Source of the DNA: Ciborinia camelliae
Lineage: Eukaryota > Ascomycota > Leotiomycetes > Helotiales > Sclerotiniaceae
Assembly (NCBI GenBank): GCA_025890175.1
Contig: JANPYM010000008.1
Location: 1,045,337-1,109,336, forward strand
Reading direction: 5' to 3'
DNA: 64,000 nt
Under the pieces are notes generated by a model. It was not told the DNA's origin, ran no database searches, and was given only the letters and a program-made list of their open reading frames with translations. This document shows, piece by piece, positions 24,967 to 34,826 of this stretch. Made by a program: the position numbers and the translations under genes. Position 1 is the first letter of the stretch. The number at the start of each line of letters is the position of its first letter.

Positions 24967-25886
24967 ATGGAGTCTATTCAAACACATCCATCCAGCGCCG
25001 TTGAGGCTAAAAAGTTTATCGCACCTGGCTCACTTTCCTTCCCTGGCGGCGCTGCTGATGTCACCCCACCCTCTACTAACGAGGCTGTGGCTGGCAAGCA
25101 GCAGGCCACACCTGCGGCTCCAGTTACAACCTCACCACCTGCGACCCCCGCTACCACTCCTGCTGCCACCCAAGGTGTCAGCGGAATTGTTCCCACACTG
25201 CAGTATGTATAACCCTTGTGCCTCATTAATATTTTCCATGAGGCTTATCTTGCATGTAAAGAAATATCGTTGCCACAGTCAACTTGGACTGCCGTCTTGA
25301 CTTGAAGACCATCGCCCTACATGCAAGAAATGCGGAGTACAATCCAAAGGTGACTACTGATTCTAGGCTTGCTATCTAATTTTTCGTTTTGCTAACATAC
25401 CCAGCGTTTCGCTGCGGTCATTATGCGTATTCGCGATCCCAAGACAACCGCTCTGATCTTTGCATCTGGTAAGATGGTCGTTACTGGTGCAAAATCCGAA
25501 GACGATTCGAAGTTGGCGTCACGCAAATACGCTCGTATCATCCAGAAGCTTGGTTTCAACGCAAAGTTCACCGATTTCAAGATCCAGAACATTGTTGGTT
25601 CCTGCGATATCAAGTTCCCCATTCGTTTGGAAGGACTTGCTTCGCGCCACATGAATTTCAGTTCTTACGAGCCTGAATTGTTCCCTGGTCTCATCTACAG
25701 AATGATGAAGCCTAAGATTGTTCTCTTGATCTTCGTCAGTGGCAAGATCGTCTTGACAGGTGCTAAAGTTCGTGAAGAAATTTACCAAGCTTTCGAGATG
25801 ATCTACCCTGTGCTTCAAGGTAAATTACTTGTATTTCACTCGTATTACATTTGCTAACATCACATACAGATTTCAAGAAGGTCTGA
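24967..25886 (+). CDS. TATA-box-binding protein (TBP)
   Basis: Four exons (24967-25202, 25262-25349, 25405-25819, 25870-25886) encode 251 residues. All introns are 50-59 nt. The last exon encodes only the end DFKKV. A variable N-terminus rich in Ala, Pro and Thr (about 75 residues) is followed by the conserved 180-residue saddle made of two direct repeats: [14 protein letters not shown]...[24 protein letters not shown], then [20 protein letters not shown]...[21 protein letters not shown] nucleates pre-initiation complexes for RNA polymerases I, II and III. The start is the first ATG after an ATG-free leader of about 830 nt. An inverted repeat flanks the gene. Confidence 0.97.
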
Positions 25887-26600
25887 TTCAGTCCATCTGT
25901 ACCAACATTCTCATACATTGTACAACATTATTTCACGATCTTACGAACATTCACATGCATGGTAGGCGTATCAAAGGGGGGGAAAAGAGTCAGAGAAGGG
26001 ACTCATATATTTTGTGCTTTTCAGCATGTTTACGCGTTTCTCGTCCTCGTAGACTGCTAAACATTTATCACCTTCGACGGATGGCATTGATGCGCAGGTC
26101 CTGCGATGCCGTCATTAATTGCTTCCTCCTTCCGATAGAGCAAGTATTACAAATGTCCTTCAGTGGCACATTTGACAATAAATAATAAAGACAACATTAG
26201 TCTATATATATACTGCGCATTTTCTTGATGATTCTTATGTGATGCAACCGAAATAAGGTCGAAGAGAGATCAAAAATCGAAATAAAAAGAACGACTTGCC
26301 TTGAAAAGAATTCCTTCTACTTTGGTATCTATTGTAAAAGCGGCTGATTATATTGTAAACATCTACCCAACGCCTGTATGGCATATATAATCAAACCACG
26401 ATATTGGTGGTGTTCTTAAGTGCATCTATCTAAAAGGAGTCTTCATCTAACTATTATCTCTAGGCTGAAAGTGATATTACCATATTACTTCTTAAATCCC
26501 ATGATAAAGAGGCAACAATAATTGTTCACACCAACACAAAATGTATAAGCAACGGTATACACTTACAAGCCCCATATCTCTTACCTCCCTACCGCTCTCT
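25887..26600. other. TBP 3' flank, no further gene seen
   Basis: Holds the TBP 3' untranslated region (A-rich AATAAATAATAAAG near 26177), the right arm of the inverted repeat, and the 3' flank of the convergent FAD oxidoreductase gene. Confidence 0.6.
26245..26332 (-). repeat. Right arm of the 88-bp inverted repeat
   Basis: Reverse-complement copy of 24106-24193 with nine substitutions and no indels. The position matching TTATAAAGG reads TTTTCAAGG, so this copy lacks the TATA element. It lies about 360 bp beyond the TBP stop codon. Confidence 0.9.
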
Positions 26601-27959
26601 CTAAAGTTTCACCGCCCTCTCCCTAAGTTTCTCCCCCCTCTCCCCAGCCCGACTCCCATCATCCGTCATGCCGTCCCACACCCCCGTAGCCTTCCAAGCC
26701 CATTTCGACGCCCAAACCTTATCCTTCCCCTCCATCACATCCACAATTTTCTCCCCAAGCACGGGGAGGAATTTGAAGCCATGCCCGCTTCCACCAGTGG
26801 CTAAGAATACACCCTTGAGACCGAGGCCGCCGCTAGACTTGGGTTTGTCGCAGTAGGTAATGAGGAATTCGCCAGTGGGTGTGTCCGTGTACCAGCAGAT
26901 TCGGGTGTGCACGAAGGGACGGGGTGGGAGATCGGGGAGGAGTGTATGCAGGGCAATGGCGGCCTCGGCTTGGAACGAGGCGGGGACACAGTTCTTGGGG
27001 TGGTCGTAGGTTGTGCGGGGAAGGGAAATGGTGATGTTTTCGTCCGAGGAGGGGTGGGGGTGCGGGATGCTGGTTGGGTTTGAATATCCGTGAGCGTGAC
27101 GTGCGATTTTTAGGACGTTGTGTCGTGGGGGGATGATGAAGTAGCCGCTGCTCATGTTGAGGAGAACGGGGATATTTTTGTATTTTTCTTGTTCTTCATC
27201 CGTGATGTTAATGTACAGCAAGCACTGCCCGCTAGAGTGAACCTGAGAACGGAGATCGAGAAATTTGGCACTCCAGGCTCCTGCTGCGAGAATTGTGAGG
27301 TCGGCGAAGTATTGGGTGCCAGATGCGGTGTTGGCCCCGAGGATAGCGCTTTGGTCGGGAGAGAAAATAAGAGATGTTGCTTCGGAGACGATGAATTGGA
27401 CGCGTCCTTCGGCAAACTTTTCAACTTCTTTTCTCAGCCAGACTAAGGATGCTTCGGCATCAGCCCACCCTGATCGTCGGTTTATATATCCCCATTCTCC
27501 ACTTCCTGGTCCTGTTTTCATAAGATTCTGGATAGCCTGTTTTGAGGGTAATTCTTGGATCCCGTCTGTATCTCCCGTTTGTTTCATCGATTGTTGGACA
27601 GTCGAAAAACTCCCTCGTACGTATCCCTGTCCGCTGTTCTCATATGAGGTGTCGCAGGTTAGGCACAATCCGCTTTCGGTGTATCGGCCTTGGCCGCCAA
27701 GTTCATTATCGCCAGTCTGACGCCATTGTTTCTGAGCGTCGGCTGCAAGCTCAGAATAGAGGGGATCGGAGTAGTCGGCACGGATAATGCGGGATGAGTC
27801 GACGGAGGAGGCGTCCGGGGCAGGAAAGGGGGAGCGGTCTAGGAGGGTTATGGTTGTATTTTTGTAGGCAGGGCGTTTTAAAAGAGTAAGGGCGGTACTT
27901 AGAGAAAACACGCCTGTGCCGATTATGAGAATCGATGAAGGAGGGGTATAAACTGCCAT
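26601..27959 (-). CDS. FAD-dependent amino-acid oxidase, sarcosine oxidase-like
   Basis: An intronless gene of 452 residues. The N-terminal dinucleotide-binding fold starts SILIIGTGVFSLSTALTL (residues 9-26), a GxGxxS variant common in fungal members, and ends with a strand carrying LLDRS. The C-terminal part has CWYTDTPTGEFLI, where sarcosine oxidases carry the cysteine that binds FAD covalently, and ATGGSGHGFKFLPVLGE, the conserved FAD-contacting segment. Members oxidise N-methyl or glycated amino acids (sarcosine, pipecolate, fructosyl amines) and release H2O2; the substrate here is not determined. The start at 27959 is the first ATG; the open frame extends upstream without one. No clear peroxisomal SKL-type end: the C-terminus is AVKL. 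It shares a 696-bp promoter region with the splicing gene. Confidence 0.85.
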   Translation of the reverse strand: MAVYTPPSSILIIGTGVFSLSTALTLLKRPAYKNTTITLLDRSPFPAPDASSVDSSRIIRADYSDPLYSELAADAQKQWRQTGDNELGGQGRYTESGLCLTCDTSYENSGQGYVRGSFSTVQQSMKQTGDTDGIQELPSKQAIQNLMKTGPGSGEWGYINRRSGWADAEASLVWLRKEVEKFAEGRVQFIVSEATSLIFSPDQSAILGANTASGTQYFADLTILAAGAWSAKFLDLRSQVHSSGQCLLYINITDEEQEKYKNIPVLLNMSSGYFIIPPRHNVLKIARHAHGYSNPTSIPHPHPSSDENITISLPRTTYDHPKNCVPASFQAEAAIALHTLLPDLPPRPFVHTRICWYTDTPTGEFLITYCDKPKSSGGLGLKGVFLATGGSGHGFKFLPVLGEKIVDVMEGKDKVWASKWAWKATGVWDGMTDDGSRAGERGEKLRERAVKL

Positions 27960-28655
27960 GGCGAAGAGGAGTGGGGGTGGGGTGAGCTTTGTAGAAAGGT
28001 AAATTGGTTGGATGAGGGTGGATAAGAGATGATAAGAGAGGAGCAACTCAAGCACTGGGGGGCATATCAAGATATATGAGAAACTTGATAATTAGATGAC
28101 GAAAAAAAAGGGGAGAGAAGAATTCTATGCCTTCTCCCAAAGTCAAATACTTATTATAGTGGGGGCATGAGAACTCCAAAACCTTGTTGAAGAAATTTTG
28201 GCAACTGCACCAAATCGCAAGAGTTATGACCAAAAAAAACTGCAGCTCACACCTAGTCTTTCAGTGGAGAATATACGATTGTGACATCTGTGTTAGCGAG
28301 ATAATTCACAACTTTAGAGGAAGAGAAATGAGTTTACCTACTAGGTAGGTAGAGATAGTGGCTCCGTCGTGTATGTACCTACGTGAAGAGTGTTTGGTTG
28401 CTCAATATTATTAAGACCAAAGTGAGACACGGCAGCTCAAACCAATAATTATCGGCAATTGGACAAGCTGACCTTAGTAAGCCGAAGGTGAAAGGCGCAA
28501 ATCAAGCTTCGACCAATTAAACAATATCACAGCCTTGTCGCGACCATCGTCTTGCTCCTTTGCATCAACATCACTCAGCAAATTTCCCCTAATCCAAAAT
28601 TCCCAAGGGATACATCAATGCAGTCGCATGTGGAATTTGAAAGTAGTTTTGCAAA

Positions 28656-31130
28656 ATGAGTTCCAAAAAGATTATCGAGTTTCCAGATGTTTCGAATAAG
28701 CTACAAGCTCCTTCCAAGAAATCATTATTCGAGAAACAGAAAGCAGATGCGGAAGCCAAGAGGTTGAGGGAGGAGGCAGAAACAAAGGCTGTATATGAGG
28801 ACTTCGTGAAGAGTTTTGATGATGAAGATGATGCCCCTAAAGTTGGGACTGGTGGCATGGGAGGGANNNNNNNNNNTGAAGATGATGCCCCTAAAGTTGG
28901 GACTGGTGGCATGGGAGGGATGGGGGGGATGGGTGGCATGGGAGGGAATAGACATTTTGGAAGAGGGGGCATGGGTAGCGGAATGGGAAGAGGGGGATTT
29001 GGGGAGAGCCGAGGAGGATTTGCACCACGAGGAGGCTTGGGGATGGGTAGCGGACCGGGAAGCTTAGGACCTTTACCAGGGAACATGAGTAGCAATACTT
29101 TATCAAAGAAGAGAACATTTGAAGGATTCGCACAAAACTCCTCATCGCGCAGAGACGACAGAGGACTACTCCAGTTTGACGATTATAGCCATGATGGGCC
29201 TGCATCGAAATCTTTGAAGACATTCGAGGATGAGGATGAAAGGATGGGAACCAGCAGAGATGAAGAGAGAGCTGTGGCCAAACCAACCTTACGATTAGCC
29301 TCTCTACCCCCTGGGACCTCGCCTGCAGCCATCAAAGCTTTACTTCCTACGAATTTGACAGTCGATGCTGTCAGAATTATACCACTTTCCGGGCCGACTT
29401 CATTTACGGAAAGGAAATCCATTTCAGCGATTGTTACATTGGCCAAAGACACAGCCGCGAACGACATTGATACGACTGTTAATTCATTACAAAACAAATA
29501 CTTGGGTTTTGGATATTACTTGAATTTGCACAGGCATTTGTCGTCAGCTGCTATTTCGAGTTCTACACAGGTCTCCAATATAGGGAATGCAACGATCTCA
29601 CAGCCTTTCGGCGCAAAACCAGTCAACCCACCAGCAGCTCGCGGGGGTCCACCACCACATAGAGGAGGCTTTGCACCCCCTACCTCCTATAACAATACAC
29701 TTCAATTAAGCCGGTCAACTCTTTTTGTTCCCGTTCAACCACCACAGGATATCAAAGAATTGAAACTCATCCACAAGACAATCGAATCGCTTCTCACGCA
29801 TGGGCCTGAATTTGAAGCACTCCTGATGTCACGCGCTTCCGTTCAGCGAGAAGAAAAATGGGCATGGTTATGGGATTCGAGGAGTACAGGCGGTGTTTGG
29901 TATAGATGGCGACTATGGGAAGTTCTGACTGGTTCGCAATCTAAAAGAGGGCAAGGAAAATATCTTCCGTTGTTCGAAGGCTCTTCGGCGTGGAAACAAC
30001 CGGATCAACCATTGGCATACGAATACACTACCCGTCTTGACGAGTTTGTTTCAGAATCCGAATACAATTCCTCGGATGAAGATGATTCTGGTGACGAAGG
30101 CGCTAGACGTCCTCCAGTCGACCCTAATACATTGAATGAAGACGGGAAAGCATACCTGAATCCTCTCGAAAAGGCTAAACTTACACATCTTCTATCTCGT
30201 TTACCTACTAGCACAGGCAAACTACGAAAAGGAGACGTAGCACGAGTCACCGCATTTGCAATCTCGCATGCAGGTCGAGGTGCCGATGAAGTTGTCTCTG
30301 CGATCGTGTCTAATGTCGAGAAACCCTTCGCCTACACATCCGCAAACCCGGATTGGAAAAGAGAGAAAGAGAAAGATACTAGCGGTGAAGATAATGAAGA
30401 TGGCGCCGAGGAAGAAGATAAAAGTTCTGCGTCGCTAATTGGTTTATACATCGTATCTGATATTTTATCAAGTAGTTCCACGAGTGGTGTTAGACATGCA
30501 TGGCGCTATAGACAATTGTTCGAGCAGGAAATGAGGAAGAAAAAGACATTTGAGGGATTGGGAAGGATGGAGCGGAAGATGAAATGGGGGAGATTGAGAG
30601 CGGAGAAGTGGAAGAGAAGTGTAGGGAATGTGTTGGGCTTGTGGGAAGGCTGGTGTGTATTTCCGCAGGAAAGCCAAGAAGAGTTTGGGAGAGTGTTTAG
30701 AGAACCTCCTTTATCGGCCGAGGAATTGAAGGAACTGGAGGAAAAGGCTAAGGAAGAGAAAAATAAAGAGAAGAGTAAATGGAAGGCTGTTGAGGTGGCA
30801 CCGAAGGAGAAAGTCGAGGAGGAAGAGAATAATGATGATGCGGATCTGGATGGGGAACCAATGGTAGAAGATGATGAGGATGTAGATGGTGTGCCGATGG
30901 AAGAGGAAGATGTGGATGGGGAACCAATGGTGGATAGTGATGATGGCGATAATATGGATGGAGAACCCATGAAAGTACAGGAAGATGAGGAGGATTCTTA
31001 TGAACCTCCTCCAGCTGTGGAAATGGTACCCGCCCCGGCACCGACGAAAATAGTGCAAGAGCCTGCGCCACAAAGAAGGGCAAGACCAAGAGCAGTGGAT
31101 ATGTTTGCCGATTCGGATGAAGAATATTAG
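28656..31130 (+). CDS. SR140-like U2 snRNP-associated protein
   Basis: One open frame of 824 codons, 18 of which come from a gap region. The N-terminus (KKSLFEKQKADAEAKRLREE then AVYEDFVKSFD) matches the SR140 family, followed by a Gly/Met-rich segment. Next come a divergent RRM (LRLASLPPGTSPAAIKALLP...), a SURP-type module (LKLIHKTIESLLTHGPEFEA...WYRWRLWEVL) and a CID-like helical region (EKAKLTHLLSRL...GRGADEVVSAIVSN). The C-terminal tail is very acidic, with repeats of DGEPM, and ends in a basic RRARPRAVDMFADSDEEY-like segment. SR140 proteins act in U2 snRNP and pre-mRNA splicing in the nucleus. The protein is probably 806 residues if the gap is an artefact. Confidence 0.8.
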   Translation: MSSKKIIEFPDVSNKLQAPSKKSLFEKQKADAEAKRLREEAETKAVYEDFVKSFDDEDDAPKVGTGGMGGXXXXEDDAPKVGTGGMGGMGGMGGMGGNRHFGRGGMGSGMGRGGFGESRGGFAPRGGLGMGSGPGSLGPLPGNMSSNTLSKKRTFEGFAQNSSSRRDDRGLLQFDDYSHDGPASKSLKTFEDEDERMGTSRDEERAVAKPTLRLASLPPGTSPAAIKALLPTNLTVDAVRIIPLSGPTSFTERKSISAIVTLAKDTAANDIDTTVNSLQNKYLGFGYYLNLHRHLSSAAISSSTQVSNIGNATISQPFGAKPVNPPAARGGPPPHRGGFAPPTSYNNTLQLSRSTLFVPVQPPQDIKELKLIHKTIESLLTHGPEFEALLMSRASVQREEKWAWLWDSRSTGGVWYRWRLWEVLTGSQSKRGQGKYLPLFEGSSAWKQPDQPLAYEYTTRLDEFVSESEYNSSDEDDSGDEGARRPPVDPNTLNEDGKAYLNPLEKAKLTHLLSRLPTSTGKLRKGDVARVTAFAISHAGRGADEVVSAIVSNVEKPFAYTSANPDWKREKEKDTSGEDNEDGAEEEDKSSASLIGLYIVSDILSSSSTSGVRHAWRYRQLFEQEMRKKKTFEGLGRMERKMKWGRLRAEKWKRSVGNVLGLWEGWCVFPQESQEEFGRVFREPPLSAEELKELEEKAKEEKNKEKSKWKAVEVAPKEKVEEEENNDDADLDGEPMVEDDEDVDGVPMEEEDVDGEPMVDSDDGDNMDGEPMKVQEDEEDSYEPPPAVEMVPAPAPTKIVQEPAPQRRARPRAVDMFADSDEEY
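28823..28920. other. Assembly gap (10 N) flanked by an exact 44-bp duplication
   Basis: The 44 bases at 28823-28866 recur exactly at 28877-28920, on either side of ten N (28867-28876). This is the pattern left when two overlapping contig ends are scaffolded without being merged. The offset of 54 bp keeps the reading frame only because of the arbitrary gap length. Confidence 0.85.
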
Positions 31131-32411
31131 CCGATAGAAGTGGTTTATGCTGTGGAGACGCCTGAAATTTTCGGGCGTAAATATAATGATACCAGATTTT
31201 CTATCTATTCTGTCATTTTTATCGTACTGCCGAGCCCTGCTCATCCGTTTGGTTGAACTGTTCAAGACCCAACGATCTAATATTTTCTCATAAGTACATC
31301 TCTATTCTCTTCACCACTCAATACCTCTATTCTTACCTCCCCTTCCCTTCCCCTATTCGTTTCCATTTATTTACTTCTATCCTTCATCATCATCATCATC
31401 ATCCAAAAAGGAAGAAATAAACAACAAACGCAACCATCTAATATCAACCTTTAAACCTCACCCGCATACAGTATTCCCCATCCAACTAATTGGCAAAGTC
31501 TCAACTTGCACGTCAACGACTAACAGCAAGCCTCAACCCCTCCAAACTTGCCGAATATTAATCCGCATCTTCCTAACTGCAAACTTCTAGTCGGCAAAAC
31601 TCAGCCAGCCCAGTGCTCTCAAATTACCAATTCAAATTCCAGAGAACATCCATTTAGTTGAGGAATACGGAGGGAGTATTGTATTGTTTTAAGTGATGCT
31701 ATGTATACCTACTTCCTTTTTAACTTGATTCCATCTATTTGCATTTGCATTTACATCCTCCTTTTTCTCCATGATGCTCTTTAACACAAGTTAGGTACCT
31801 GGTAATGGAGCGAATTCTAAAAGGATTACCTAAATCTTGGGTACGTAGCATACGTACGTAACCCCAGGCGCTTTTACTGATAAAGGCTTATTTATAGAAG
31901 AATGTTCGAGGTTTCATCTCTTATATGGAATGCCTTGAACCTGTGGATTATGGAGTATCTTAATAGCTACCTAGGTACCTACCTAGGTGTACAAGCAAGT
32001 TCGCTTGGAATTGTGGTAGATGACGCGGTTTATTAAGGAGATGTGTATGAAAGGGTATTTGGGTTTAGATTGCGAGAAGGAGAAATGATTAAACAAGAGT
32101 ATGTATGGGAAGAATGTTTATAGGAGGTGACTATAAGTATTTAGTTACTCTTTAAAGAGCCATTAGAACATTGGGGTAGTTGGGGAGGGGTATCTGAAGA
32201 ATAAGCTGGATAGGTATGCATACTGTATGAATGATATGTTGTTTCGAAGTGTGCTCCTAGCCAATCCATTTCCAATTACCTGCGCCTAACACCAAAACTA
32301 AAGGCCTTTTATACCCTCCATTCAAACGAACCATTGTGAAATCCAGTATGTACAACGAGTGATATAATATAGCCCCCTTAATAATAAAAAGCACAACTGA
32401 TAAATACAGCC
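31131..32411. other. Intergenic, no gene seen
   Basis: AT-rich spacer with a TCA repeat (about 31386-31402) and a GGTA/CCTA palindromic tract (31966-31988). It contains 3' flanks of the convergent splicing and patatin genes. Confidence 0.65.
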
Positions 32412-34302
32412 CTACCACTTGGGCCCCACACTACTAGCTCTTCTTTCTCTCTTTCCACCCTCATTCGCGACACTACCCCTTCTCCTCAGCCCTCCAGCCT
32501 TTCTCCTTCTCACAATCTGATATCCCCTATCCAACTCCGTCTCCACCGCACACCTAACCTTCAGTGCTCCTACTGCTGGCCACACACTTTTTTCTCCTCT
32601 CAATATCCAATATTCTAGACTGTCCTGAGTAGGAGTCTCGAGGAGTCGAATGAAATCACTTGCGGAGAGAACCGGGACGAGTGTTACAGATGCAGCGGGT
32701 ATATGTTCATCTACCAGAAACCTGCGAATGGAAAGGGGGAGAAGTTGAAGGGAATCAAGTTGCTGAAGACGGTGATGGATTTCCATAGTTATGAGACGTA
32801 ATAAACCACCTGTTAGAGAGGTGCGTCCACCACGAGTGTAGAGTCGAGATGGGCCGTGCATGTCGGATTGGAGGAAGGGGACAAGGTAGGGACGGGCTTG
32901 AGAGACGATGAAGTGATTTACGTTGAAGAGCTCGGCGATTCGTGAGAGGGGGGAGTCGCGATCGGTATATGAGGCATGGGTCCAGGGACGGAAGGTAGCA
33001 TCTGCTGCAGCGGACCAGGGAGTTATGCTACCGGTTAGGGGGTCTTTGCATTTTAGGGTTACGGAGGATCCGTAAAGAGAGGGCGTGGAGGCGTTGGATG
33101 CAAGAGCTGCGGACCATATCAACTGCTTCGGTTAGTAGAATGAATATATTGATGAGTAAGGGAGTATACTTACAACATTAGGTGCTGTAAGATAATTAAG
33201 TAAATTTGGTACTCCCCCTTTTCCACTCGTAGCTACCGTGATATTCAACACTCTCTTCGTTTTATTATACGCCTCTTCGAATGTCAAGTCACCCACATTT
33301 GCCCTCACACATTCTTCCAACACCTTCACATCCAGAAAGTAGCCTTCCTTATAAAATCTCTTAACTCTCCTGGTCAAAGTATCCCACCACCCACTCGTCC
33401 CCTGAATCCCCCTTTCTTTCGCCGCAAATGCAGAAAGATCAATACTATCGCCGTTTAAAAACTTTGGCAACTCATCTTCAGTATGAATTCCCACCAATGC
33501 TGCAATCAGCGCCCCGGTCGCTGTACCCGTCACAATCCGAGGCAAGAGTCCCCTGTTAAACAACGCCTTCACAACTCCCAAATGACACAGTCCAAATATC
33601 GCGCCACCCTGTAATACCAATGTACTCCTTCCAAAAGCTTGTCGGGTATCGTGCAATAAATCCAATTTCGCCTGACTGCTAAAGCCCATCACACTCCCGT
33701 TATTCCCATCAGCGCCGGGTGTCGTAGGTAAATGCGTCACATCTGCCACCGCTTGCGCAACTTGTGTAATGTAATCTTCGATCAAGAGTTTTGTACCCGC
33801 AAATGCGCGATTGAAAAGCCGGGGGGCTGATATATTCCCCAGATTACGTACGAGGCCAGATCTCAGCAGATTGACCAATTGTAGGATATCTCCTTCTTCG
33901 CGGGCTATGATGATTGATTGCAATCGCTCGTGTATCAATCGATAATCGTAGTATTTAGAGGTAGGGTTCTGGCGCCTGTGATAGTTATTCTATCAGCTGT
34001 TGTTCGCCACATGTAAAAGGGGATTGGGGGGTGAACACACCATAAATCATTTCCTAACAGAACATCTAATTGAAAAGCAGCTTCTTCCCATTCCTCATAT
34101 GTATGGGCATCCCTTAAGAGATCCGACCAGAGCTGTACGGGCTTCTTTCGAGTCATCCATTGTATGAATCTCTATTTGTATAATTAGCTTAGTCCTGTTT
34201 ACCATGCATGCTTAATAGGCAAGCTATCGAAGTCCTTACCCTTTGCCAGAAGTACATAACCTCCAAGAGCATGCTCCATATTCCCGATATAATTCCAGTC
34301 AT
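32412..34302 (-). CDS. DUF3336 / patatin-like phospholipase-family protein
   Basis: Four exons (34302-34240, 34171-34041, 33975-33174, 33122-32412) encode 568 residues. The first exon begins MTGIISGIWSMLLEVMYFWQ and joins in frame to RFIQWMTRKKPVQLWSDLL. A DUF3336 domain (about 30-150, including LLGNDLWRQNPTSKYYDYRL) precedes the patatin domain, with glycine-rich oxyanion loop LVLQGGAIFGLCHLGVVKAL. Where yeast Tgl3/4/5-type lipases carry the GxSxG nucleophile elbow, this protein reads IVTGTATGALIAALVG, with Ala (GCG) in place of Ser. The later conserved part (RIAELFNVNHFIVSQARPYL) is intact. The family handles triacylglycerols or phospholipids at lipid droplets; catalytic activity here is uncertain. 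Confidence 0.85.
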
Positions 34303-34826
34303 TTTGATCGTAGCAAAAGTCTTTCAGGACCTGGACTACATGGTTGTATGAAAAGTCTTTGAACTGTATGTCAGGTAAGGTAAGGTAAGGTTGGTAGTTT
34401 ACCTATTTATTTACAAAAGAGTCTAAGAATGAGGATTAGCATGTGATGAATTTCCCCAGACTGTCAGGGATGAAGCTTTGGCCATCTTCCTTTATGCAGT
34501 GGCACCAATGCATAACCTAGTACATATCACAAGCTTCATATGATGATAACAAAGTCAATCCATTATATCTCTATCCGGTTTAATATTTCAATCACAATGA
34601 ATCATAATATACCATCTGGTAATTCGAGAATGTATTGAGGACAGAAAAGCTGCATTTTAAAATGCATGCATGTCAATACCCCCTACTTGTGCAGTAGAAG
34701 CTCAACTATTATACAGTTTGCCATAAAACGCCGGGTATGTTATGGGAAATGCAAGAAATGCTTTTCGAAATATCTGGTATGCAAACGCAATATTTATGAC
34801 CCCTATTAAGCCTTCCAATTTTGAGA
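34303..34826. other. Intergenic, no gene seen
   Basis: Short spacer between two same-strand genes: promoter of the patatin gene and 3' flank of the Leo1 gene. A GGTAA repeat sits near 34375-34390. Confidence 0.6.

Noticed and set aside
27960..28070. N-terminal extension of the FAD oxidoreductase
   Set aside because: The upstream open frame starts at TTG and has no ATG; the flavin-binding fold begins right after the ATG at 27959.
30506..31265. Long minus-strand frames opposite the acidic tail of the splicing protein
   Set aside because: Antisense shadows of Glu/Asp-rich codons; the plus strand has clear SR140 conservation.
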